Source of the DNA: DASYHQ01 sp038223165
Lineage (GTDB): Bacteria; Planctomycetota; Phycisphaerae; Tepidisphaerales; Tepidisphaeraceae
DNA length: 13,074 nt
Direction: 5' to 3'
Assembly: GCA_038223165.1 (NCBI GenBank)
Contig: JBBRHE010000098.1
Location: forward strand, 1-13,074
The number at the start of each line of letters is the position of its first letter. Positions within the stretch are counted from its first letter, which is position 1. Positions 1 to 5,790 of this stretch are shown piece after piece. The notes beneath the pieces were generated by a model, which did no database searches, was not told where the DNA came from, and saw nothing but the letters and a program-made list of their open reading frames with translations. A program made the position numbers and the translations under genes.

Positions 1-1044
1 GGTGTAAAGCTCAAACGCCTGGGCGATCTGCTCGACGAGTGGACCCCGGCCACGGCGGCGGGTGTCAGGGCTGGCGTCATACAGCTTTCCACCACGGGCC
101 TGGCGGATCAGGGATTCGACTTTTCTGGCGCGGTCAGGGTGGACGTTACGTTGCAACCAGTCGAGAAACAGTTCCTTAATCTGATAAGGCAACCTCAGCA
201 GGACCCAGAAGGCGCGCGTCGCGCCGGCCTCGGCGACGGCTTTCAGGATGGTCGGCATCTCCGTATCCGTCAGCCCCGGAATGATCGGCGCGATGTTGAC
301 GGATACCGGCACGCCCGCGGCCGTCAGCTCGCGAATGGCGCGCAACCGACCGGCGGGGGAGCTGGCGCGCGGTTCGAGCTTTTGGGCCAGGTCGTTGTCG
401 AGCGTCACCAGTGTGATCGTCACTCGGCCGGCGTTCTGGTCGGCTAGTTTCTTCCACAAGTCCGTGTCGCGCAGAACCAGAGCGCTCTTGGTCATCGTCG
501 TTACCGGTTGACCGCAGTCGGCCATGATTTCCAGGCACTGCCGCGCGATGCGCAGCTTGTGCTCGATCGGCTGATAGATATCCGTGATCGCGCTCATCAC
601 GATGGTCTCGGGCTTCCAACTGGGTGACGCCAACTCCTTGCGCAGCAAGGCGGGCGCGTCGGGCTTGGCCATGAGCTTTGTCTCGAAATCCAGGCCCATG
701 TTGAAACCCAGGTATTCGTGGTAGGGCCTGGCAAAGCAATAAATGCAGCCGTGCTCGCAACCGCGGTAGGGGTTGACGGTCCAGTCGAACGGCACGTCGG
801 ACGTCTGGGCGACACGGTTGATAATGGTTTGCGTGCGGTCGTTAAAGACGTGGCGTTCGACACGCTGCAGCACACCACAATCGCCACCCGATTCACTGCG
901 CTCGACCCATTGGCGGTCCAGTTCTTCCCCGAGGACGTGCAGGCGGGTGGTCTCGAACCGGTTACCGGGATTGATCCCCGCCCCCCGGCGATGGGCCACT
1001 CCGTTTGGGATCGCGTCGCGATAACCGAAGTCTTCATCCTGCAT
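1..1044 (-). CDS. PA0069-family radical SAM protein (3' end outside window)
   Basis: A radical S-adenosylmethionine enzyme of the PA0069/Rv2578c family, whose substrate is not established. Translated from the ATG at 1044, 348 codons stay open to the window edge, so the C-terminus is missing; the family is usually about 350-370 residues, so little is lost. The N-terminal part has the family-type RRGAGINPGNRFE stretch. NPYRGCEHGCIYCFARP carries the CX3CX2C motif that ligates the 4Fe-4S cluster and SAM. Further family-like segments are TDIYQPIE, TKSALVLRD, LVTLDNDLAQKLEPRA and IAPIIPGLTD. The ATG at 1044 was chosen because a good promoter places transcription start on it; an in-frame ATG at 1119 is possible but adds residues unlike the family. 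It is divergent from the phospholipase gene. The family call is firm; the reaction is unknown. Confidence 0.93.
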   Translation of the reverse strand, partial: MQDEDFGYRDAIPNGVAHRRGAGINPGNRFETTRLHVLGEELDRQWVERSESGGDCGVLQRVERHVFNDRTQTIINRVAQTSDVPFDWTVNPYRGCEHGCIYCFARPYHEYLGFNMGLDFETKLMAKPDAPALLRKELASPSWKPETIVMSAITDIYQPIEHKLRIARQCLEIMADCGQPVTTMTKSALVLRDTDLWKKLADQNAGRVTITLVTLDNDLAQKLEPRASSPAGRLRAIRELTAAGVPVSVNIAPIIPGLTDTEMPTILKAVAEAGATRAFWVLLRLPYQIKELFLDWLQRNVHPDRARKVESLIRQARGGKLYDASPDTRRRGRGPLVEQIAQAFELYT

Positions 1045-1050
1045 CCGAAC

Positions 1051-1080
1051 ATTATGCGAACTTTCAGGGTCGATGGTCAA
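1051..1080 (-). promoter_or_regulatory. Sigma-70-like promoter giving a leaderless radical SAM mRNA
   Basis: On the minus strand TTGACC (1080-1075) and CATAAT (1056-1051) are separated by 18 bases, each one mismatch from the sigma-70 consensus. Six bases follow the -10 element and the next base is the A of the ATG at 1044, where transcription would normally begin. No Shine-Dalgarno is present. The match is direct sequence observation; leaderless expression is inference. Confidence 0.55.
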
Positions 1081-1219
1081 TCGCAAAGCCAAACTGTTTG
1101 TTGAATGACCGTGGAACATTCTTCAGGCATTGTCGGAGCATTGATCGTCCAACGGCATGTTGATGGTTGATTTCTCTCTCTCTTTTGACCCGTGCGGTTC
1201 TGCTCGCTACCGTTCGGTG

Positions 1220-2176
1220 ATGCATCCTGGATCTCGCGCCACGGGCGCGCTCTTCGCATTCTCGGTGGCGTCTGGATTGTTGTTTGTTGCAACGGGTACG
1301 GCGTCGGCCGAATCAGCGTTTGAACTGTTACCGGCGACGTTGCCGGCGTCCACTCAACACGTCGATCCGGCCATGGCCGAAGCGACCTCCACCTCGGACG
1401 AACGCTCGACGTCACCGGCCCAGTCGACGGGGCTCGTGGAGTTCCTGTCCGAGCGCATCGCGCCCTGGGAGCCGGTTTACTTTGTGATTGGCCCCGAGCG
1501 GCCCAACGCCAAGTTTCAAATCAGCCTTCGCTATCAGGTCTTGAACAATGACGGTCCCCTGGCCAGGGCCGTTCCCGCGCTGCGCGGGTTGAACGTCGCA
1601 TACTCGCAGACCTCGTTCTGGGACCTGAGCGAGGACAGTCATCCGTTTTTCGACAACAGCTATCGCCCGGAGATCAACCTGTTCTATGGCGACATCGTAG
1701 AGCCCGACCGCTTGAATTTTTTCTCGCACATCGGGCTGATCATGGGCGCTCAACATGAATCCAACGGCGAGGATGGGGTCGAATCGCGCACGATGAACTT
1801 CCTGTACATCCGCCCGATTTTCACCATCGGCGATCGCGAAAACGAAGGATGGTTCGTCACGGTGGCCCCGCGATTCCAGGCGTATCTTGGTGACACCGAT
1901 TTCAACCCCGACATCGACGAGTACCGCGGGTTTTTCGAGCTGCGCACTATTATGGGCCAGGCTGGTGGCCTGCAGGCGGCGTTCACCGGGCGCCTGGGCA
2001 GTGGCTGGAAGAACGGCAGTATCCAGATGGATCTGACGTATCCGCTGCGCAAGATCTTCGCGGGCAACATCGACATGTACGGCAACCTGCAGGTTTTTAA
2101 CGGTTTCGGTGAGAGCCTGCGGGAATACAACGAAAGCGACACGAGCGTGCGGCTAGGCATTGCGCTGATTCGATAG
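1220..2176 (+). CDS. pldA: Outer-membrane phospholipase A (OMPLA/PldA family)
   Basis: A calcium-dependent outer-membrane beta-barrel phospholipase that hydrolyses acyl ester bonds of phospholipids reaching the outer leaflet. The segment GAQHESNG, followed by SRTMN, reproduces the E. coli PldA active site: His179, Ser181 and Asn193 keep the spacing of E. coli His142, Ser144 and Asn156, and Ser189 corresponds to the calcium-site Ser152. Other family features are KFQISLRYQV, a SFWDLS segment and YRPEINLFY. The open frame reaches back to 1157. I chose ATG 1220 because it directly yields a signal peptide (residues 1-30, ending ASA before ESAFE). Mature residues of about 31-80 form a Ser/Thr/Ala-rich spacer before the barrel. 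No Shine-Dalgarno is seen at either start. It ends 21 bases from the convergent tRNA-modification gene with no terminator visible. Confidence 0.92.
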   Translation: MHPGSRATGALFAFSVASGLLFVATGTASAESAFELLPATLPASTQHVDPAMAEATSTSDERSTSPAQSTGLVEFLSERIAPWEPVYFVIGPERPNAKFQISLRYQVLNNDGPLARAVPALRGLNVAYSQTSFWDLSEDSHPFFDNSYRPEINLFYGDIVEPDRLNFFSHIGLIMGAQHESNGEDGVESRTMNFLYIRPIFTIGDRENEGWFVTVAPRFQAYLGDTDFNPDIDEYRGFFELRTIMGQAGGLQAAFTGRLGSGWKNGSIQMDLTYPLRKIFAGNIDMYGNLQVFNGFGESLREYNESDTSVRLGIALIR

Positions 2177-2197
2177 GCGTCCCATCCCACAACAAGT

Positions 2198-3139
2198 TCA
2201 AATCACCTTGTCGGTCGCGACGATGGGTATGTGCGGCAGGCGGGCCAGATCGAAGCGCCCAACGAGGTCCGCTGCGGTGCCGGGTGTGCCGATATTCGCA
2301 ATGCCACACCAAGTTGCCAGCAACTGCAGGACGAGCGCCACGGGCACACCCGCGGCTCGGTAGGTCGCCAGGCGGGTATCTCCATGACGCTTGGCGAGTC
2401 GGCGACCGTCGGGACCAACGACAAGTGGCAAATGCGTGTAGCGTGGGATGCGGTCGGCCATGCCCAGCGCGGTGTAAAGCAGTATCTGACGAGGGGTTGA
2501 ATCGATCAAATCATCCCCGCGAACGATCTCCGTCACGCCTGCAACCGCATCGTCGACTACGACGGCGAGTTGGTACGCGGCCAGACCATCGTTCTTGTGA
2601 ATGACGAAGTCACCCAGTTCCTTCTCGGGGTTGGCATACGTGCGCGGCCCTGCAAACGCATCGACGAATGAGATAGGCGTCGTCGGAACGCGAAACCGGA
2701 TCGCTGGCTCTCGCCCTGCAGCGATCCGGGCGTCTGCGGCGCTTTCGAAGCGCCCACGACACGTGCCGGGGTAGACGGCGGCACCGTCCTCAGCATGCGG
2801 TGCGCTGGCGGCGGTCTCGATCTCCTTGCGCGTGCAAATGCACGGATAGGCGTCTCCTTGCGCAATCAATCGCTCCGTCGCGGCGCGGTAGGCGTCGTTA
2901 CGCTCAGATTGATAAGTCGGCCCCGCATCCCAATCCATACCCAGCCAGCGCAGGTCTTCGATCAGCAACCGATCCGCGCCCACTTTGACGCGTGGGCCGT
3001 CCAGGTCTTCGATGCGCAGGACGATGCGCCAACCCGCCTGGCGAGCGAGCAGCCAGTTCACGAGAAACGTACGCGCGTTGCCCAGGTGCAACGCGCCCGT
3101 CGGTGATGGGGCCAAGCGTGTGACAGGTGGGCTGGTCAC
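2198..3139 (-). CDS. gluQ: Glutamyl-Q tRNA(Asp) synthetase
   Basis: This paralogue of glutamyl-tRNA synthetase lacks the anticodon-binding half and attaches glutamate to the queuosine base of tRNA(Asp) in the cytosol. At 313 residues it has the family's short length. The class I signature is APSPTGALHLGNART with HLGN at 18-21, and the KMSKS-equivalent is RRLAKRHG (about 246-253). Cys100, Cys102, Tyr123 and Cys127 match the zinc-binding pattern of GluQRS (CxC, then YxxxC). IRFRVP and RGDDLIDSTPRQ are also family-typical. The start is GTG, whose TG is shared with the TGA of the upstream gene (a 4-base GTGA overlap), which indicates translational coupling; no separate Shine-Dalgarno is visible. 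The same frame is open upstream, but that part lies inside the neighbouring gene and is unlike GluQRS. It is convergent with pldA. Confidence 0.95.
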   Translation of the reverse strand: MTSPPVTRLAPSPTGALHLGNARTFLVNWLLARQAGWRIVLRIEDLDGPRVKVGADRLLIEDLRWLGMDWDAGPTYQSERNDAYRAATERLIAQGDAYPCICTRKEIETAASAPHAEDGAAVYPGTCRGRFESAADARIAAGREPAIRFRVPTTPISFVDAFAGPRTYANPEKELGDFVIHKNDGLAAYQLAVVVDDAVAGVTEIVRGDDLIDSTPRQILLYTALGMADRIPRYTHLPLVVGPDGRRLAKRHGDTRLATYRAAGVPVALVLQLLATWCGIANIGTPGTAADLVGRFDLARLPHIPIVATDKVI

Positions 3140-3789
3140 TGGCCGACAGTGCTGTGTTTCTTGACGGCGTCGAACCGCAGCGAGTCGACGATCGAATAGA
3201 GAAACGTCTTGTCGGAGTTGAACTGCAAATCCGTCAGCCCGACGAAATCCAATTCGTAGGCAGCCATGTAGGTGTCGTCGCGCGGGACGTAGGTGGTGAT
3301 CGTCCAGCGGTAGGTCCGCGCGCCGTCGGCGCCGCGCGACCGGCCGACCGTCTGACGCTCGAAGACCTTCATGCCGTTGATCTCCCGATCCGCGGCCACG
3401 AGGATCGAATCGGGCTGTTGCTTCTGCTCGTCCTTGGCACCGGCCTCGATGTACGCGACATCTTCCTTCTTGACCGACCGCACGTTCAACTGAATAGTGA
3501 TCTCGCCCGACGGCGCCGCGCCGATCAGCACCATCGTGCCCCCCAGCGCCTTCACGACCCACCCTTGCGGCACGCGAACCGTCAAGGGCAGCATGTCGAG
3601 AGACAGCGTCGTGCGCGGCCCTTCAAGCAACGCCTGTGTCGTCGGTCGCTCGGGAAGCGCCGGCAATGAGGTGACCGGCGCGGGGGGAGGTGTTGGGGCC
3701 GGAGGCAAACCCGGTCGATCCTCGCACGCGCCCACCGTCATCGTGCCGACCATCACAGTTGCCAATAGTTTCGCTTTCATGCACATCAT
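3136..3789 (-). CDS. Putative lipoprotein of unknown function
   Basis: I do not recognise a family. The 217-residue product starts with a short basic and hydrophobic stretch (KAKLLATVMVGTMTVGAC), with Cys22 in a lipobox-like VGAC. A Pro/Ala-rich linker (about 28-50) follows, then a globular region with a segment like LPLTVRVPQGWVV. Such 'VPQGW' segments occur in bacterial proteins of the PsbP-like/DUF1795 type, a resemblance I hold loosely. The ATG at 3789 has a GAGG 8 bases upstream (3801-3798); a second ATG follows at once and another at 3780. The 3' end overlaps gluQ by 4 bases, so the two are cotranscribed. Export to the periplasm as a lipoprotein is inferred, because VGAC is not a perfect lipobox. 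Confidence 0.82.
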   Translation of the reverse strand: MMCMKAKLLATVMVGTMTVGACEDRPGLPPAPTPPPAPVTSLPALPERPTTQALLEGPRTTLSLDMLPLTVRVPQGWVVKALGGTMVLIGAAPSGEITIQLNVRSVKKEDVAYIEAGAKDEQKQQPDSILVAADREINGMKVFERQTVGRSRGADGARTYRWTITTYVPRDDTYMAAYELDFVGLTDLQFNSDKTFLYSIVDSLRFDAVKKHSTVGQ

Positions 3790-3819
3790 GAAGATTGCCT
3801 CGTTCCGTCGATCCGCTCT

Positions 3820-3848
3820 ATTGTTTTTGCAGCAGGCGTTTTTTGCAA
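3820..3848 (-). promoter_or_regulatory. Candidate promoter of the lipoprotein-gluQ operon
   Basis: On the minus strand TTGCAA (3848-3843) and AACAAT (3825-3820) are spaced by 17 bases, each with four of six consensus bases. They lie about 30 bases upstream of the ATG at 3789. The elements are weak and the call is tentative. Confidence 0.3.
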
Positions 3849-3994
3849 GCGCAGGACACCTCACCAAGCGACCCAACTCGCAACGGTGCCGATGGTCCTC
3901 ACAGTCGGCAACCCACGGGCCCATCAGATGTACATTCGTTGGAGGGATCAGGTCCGTATCCTACTCGCTACATTTCGATGAATCCATACTAGTC

Positions 3995-4016
3995 ATCGCT
4001 AGCGATCCCCTATAGA
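3995..4016 (+). promoter_or_regulatory. 12-base palindrome next to a candidate -10 box
   Basis: ATCGCTAGCGAT (3995-4006) is a perfect 12-base palindrome. Four bases later lies TATAGA (4011-4016), a candidate -10 element that would start transcription near 4023 and leave a leader of about 28 bases with a good Shine-Dalgarno. I find no convincing -35. The geometry fits an operator overlapping the promoter of the winged-helix gene at 4051, possibly for autoregulation, which is inference. Confidence 0.35.
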
Positions 4017-4050
4017 CTTCGTCACTCAGGAATTTTTCAGAGGAATTAAT

Positions 4051-4464
4051 ATGGCAAAGCGTGGACCCATCGGACTTTCAATTACACAACTGCGTCAAAT
4101 TCTCGCGTCGCGGCAATCGGATCTTAAAAAGCTGACCAAGCAGCGCAAGGCGCTGCAGAAGCAATTGAATGCAATCGATTTCCGCATCGCCCGTCTAGAC
4201 GGTAACGAGACTACCCCGCGGAACGGCACGATCAGTAGTGGTCGAAAGCGTGCCCGCAATGCCAGCAGCCTCGTGGCAACACTTGAAGGCGTGCTCAGCG
4301 CCAAGGGTAAGCCGATGAACGTCGGCGAAATCGTCGACGGTGTCCTGGCCAGCGGTTACCGCTCGTCGAGCCCGGCGTTCCGGTCGATCGTCAACCAGAC
4401 CCTCATCAAGGAAAAGAAAAAATTCACGTCGACCGCCCGCGGTGTGTATCAGATGAAGAAGTGA
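4051..4464 (+). CDS. Small coiled-coil plus winged-helix (HARE-HTH-like) protein
   Basis: A 137-residue basic protein. Residues about 10-50 (from SITQLRQIL to AIDFRIARLD) form a charged heptad-like helix, likely a coiled coil. A Lys/Arg/Ser linker (about 52-72) leads to a C-terminal domain (about 73-135) with helix - short gap - MNVGEIVDGVLASGY - helix - TARGVYQMKK. That layout resembles HARE-type winged-helix domains (three helices, then a beta wing ending in a short 'G-x-Y/W' strand), so DNA binding is likely. The Shine-Dalgarno AGAGGA (4039-4044) lies 6 bases before the ATG. It is a single-gene unit: a divergent gene upstream and an intrinsic terminator at 4505-4525. Target and function are unknown; the palindrome at 3995-4006 is a candidate site. 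Confidence 0.85.
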   Translation: MAKRGPIGLSITQLRQILASRQSDLKKLTKQRKALQKQLNAIDFRIARLDGNETTPRNGTISSGRKRARNASSLVATLEGVLSAKGKPMNVGEIVDGVLASGYRSSSPAFRSIVNQTLIKEKKKFTSTARGVYQMKK

Positions 4465-4504
4465 TTCGATCGTGAATTGCACAGTACACATACGCGTGTT
4501 GACG

Positions 4505-4525
4505 CCGGACTTCGGTCCGGTTTTT
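4505..4525 (+). terminator. Intrinsic terminator of the winged-helix gene
   Basis: CCGGAC (4505-4510), a TTCG loop and GTCCGG (4515-4520) form a 6-bp hairpin with a very stable tetraloop, followed directly by TTTTT (4521-4525). It lies 40 bases after the stop codon at 4464. Confidence 0.85.
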
Positions 4526-4589
4526 ATTGTATTGAGCATGCGCTACTCGCGCTGTCGGGCAAGCGTGAAGTTGATTGCGCGCGTCATCC

Positions 4590-4595
4590 TATGAT
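4590..4595 (+). promoter_or_regulatory. -10 element placing the start on the membrane-protein ATG
   Basis: TATGAT (4590-4595) differs from TATAAT at one base and is followed by exactly six bases before the ATG at 4602, so transcription would start on or beside the A of the start codon. No good -35 hexamer is found at 16-19 bases and there is no Shine-Dalgarno. Confidence 0.4.
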
Positions 4596-4601
4596 GTCCA
4601 C

Positions 4602-5048
4602 ATGATCTCTCCTTCCCGGCGGCGGCTTTATCAGCGGTGGTTTTACGCGGCGGCGATTTACAATCTCGTCTGGGGCGTGTTGGTTATCCTCTTTCCGCGC
4701 TTGCCGTTCCGCTGGTCCGGTATTCAGTTGCCGCAGCCTGACGCGCTGGCGGTCCAGTTTTGGCAGTGCATCGGCATGTTTGTGATGGTCTTCGCGATCG
4801 GCTACTGGTACCTGGCGAAGGACCTCGAACGCTATGCGCCGTTCGCGGTCATTGGCCTGCTGGGGAAAATCTTTGGACCCATCGGGTTTCTGTGGGGCTG
4901 GCTGACGGGCCAAATGCCGGGCGTTGTCGGGTTAACGCTGTTGACGAATGACCTGATGTGGTGGCCGGTGTTTGGAATGTTCGTATATGAGGCGTTTGTG
5001 AGAGACCGCAATGTGTATCCACCGACACCGATCGTCAAGTTGCACTGA
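4602..5048 (+). CDS. Four-helix integral membrane protein, function unknown
   Basis: A 148-residue protein with four likely transmembrane segments, at about 13-31, 53-72, 79-102 and 107-132, rich in Trp, Phe and Tyr. The basic N-terminus (SRRRLYQRW) and the charged loop LAKDLERYAP suggest N-in topology. TNDLMWWPVFGMFVYEAF in the last helix holds a potentially functional Asp and Asn. I recognise no enzyme or transporter family and assign no function. The open frame extends to a TTG at 4575, but the ATG at 4602 is preferred because of the -10-like TATGAT six bases before it and the absence of a Shine-Dalgarno. The gene is monocistronic as far as can be seen. Confidence 0.8.
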   Translation: MISPSRRRLYQRWFYAAAIYNLVWGVLVILFPRLPFRWSGIQLPQPDALAVQFWQCIGMFVMVFAIGYWYLAKDLERYAPFAVIGLLGKIFGPIGFLWGWLTGQMPGVVGLTLLTNDLMWWPVFGMFVYEAFVRDRNVYPPTPIVKLH

Positions 5049-5269
5049 CCCGATCGGTTTAACTGCCCACACCGCTCACCCGCGCTTCGCCCGGGCATGC
5101 CAGGAGTATGCGGGGGATACGGTGTGGAGGTTGTCCGGTCTGCCGCGCGACCTTGGGCGCCGACCGGCGGAGTCGCAGGTCGGGTGGACGGATTGTACCG
5201 ATCGGATTGAGCGCGCCGACGGTCATGGCTGAAAGTGTATCCCCAAGGCGTTGCCCGGCGACAGATAGG
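5049..5269. other. Non-coding interval with potential RNA structure
   Basis: No coding region is credible in this gap. It holds an 8-bp pairing CCACACCG (5067-5074) with CGGTGTGG (5120-5127), enclosing a GC-rich stretch, and a smaller CCGACC/GGTCGG pairing (5160-5165 with 5178-5183). The palindrome CCGATCGG occurs at 5050-5057 and 5198-5205. No run of T follows a stem and no riboswitch consensus is recognised. Confidence 0.3.
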
Positions 5270-5298
5270 ATGACATCACGACAAGCGGCAGGCATACT
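5270..5298 (+). promoter_or_regulatory. Candidate promoter of the dehydrogenase operon
   Basis: ATGACA (5270-5275, five of six -35 consensus bases) and CATACT (5293-5298, four of six) are spaced by 17 bases. Transcription would start near 5305, leaving about 3 bases before the ATG at 5308. No Shine-Dalgarno is present, so this is a candidate near-leaderless mRNA. Confidence 0.45.
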
Positions 5299-5307
5299 TT
5301 CCACCCT

Positions 5308-5733
5308 ATGCTCACGCCAACCCAACGGGCCGCGCTGACGGCGGCCATGGACCGGATCATCCCGGTTGACGACTACCCGTCGGCCTCGCAGGCGAACGTC
5401 GGCATCTTCATCGACCGCATGCTCACCGCTGAACTGCGCCCTCGCGCGACAGAGTTAGCGGTGTTGCTCGACGCGATCGACGCAGCCGCGATGTCCACCC
5501 ACGGAAAACCCTTGGCCGCGCTCGCGGTGGGTCAACAGGACGACGTGTTGAGCACGATCGATGTGGGCAAGTCCCGCTCATCGTTCAATTGGCTCGTTAC
5601 GCTCGTCACCGAAGGCTACTACGCCGACCCCGCCAACGGTGGGAATAAGGATGCAATCTCGTGGCGCATGATCGGTTATGACCCGAAGGTGCCCGGTTAC
5701 AACGGTGCGCCAACAACGCGATCATTTGTTTAG
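5308..5733 (+). CDS. Gluconate 2-dehydrogenase subunit 3-type (gamma) small subunit
   Basis: The small subunit of a FAD-dependent sugar/alcohol dehydrogenase complex, 141 residues. The N-terminal LTPTQRAALTAAMDRIIPVDDYPSA and the C-terminal EGYYADPANGGNKDAISWRMIGYDP are characteristic of the gluconate-2-dehydrogenase subunit 3 family; the GYYADP..NGGN..SW..IGYDP stretch is the most diagnostic. In known complexes this subunit stabilises the flavoprotein and often supplies the Tat signal for both. Here there is no signal: a TAG at 5266-5268 blocks any in-frame extension, and the N-terminus begins at the folded domain. The flavoprotein gene follows after 57 bases on the same strand, which is the standard arrangement. 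Confidence 0.9.
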   Translation: MLTPTQRAALTAAMDRIIPVDDYPSASQANVGIFIDRMLTAELRPRATELAVLLDAIDAAAMSTHGKPLAALAVGQQDDVLSTIDVGKSRSSFNWLVTLVTEGYYADPANGGNKDAISWRMIGYDPKVPGYNGAPTTRSFV

Positions 5734-5790
5734 CGACGTCGCTTGCGGCGCGATGGTGGCATAACCAGTTCCATTCATCGGAGTATTGCG

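Noticed and set aside
3140..3562. An N-terminal extension of gluQ (frame open to 3562)
   Set aside because: The region is inside the lipoprotein gene and is unlike GluQRS; the GTG at 3139 directly precedes the synthetase signature.
5050..5205. CCGATCGG palindromes as a repeat element or operator
   Set aside because: 8-base palindromes with this composition occur often by chance in GC-rich DNA, and the two copies have dissimilar flanks.
5049..5269. A riboswitch, in particular a molybdenum-cofactor one, since moaC is downstream
   Set aside because: No recognised riboswitch consensus is visible and the Moco element normally sits before moaA or molybdoenzyme operons.
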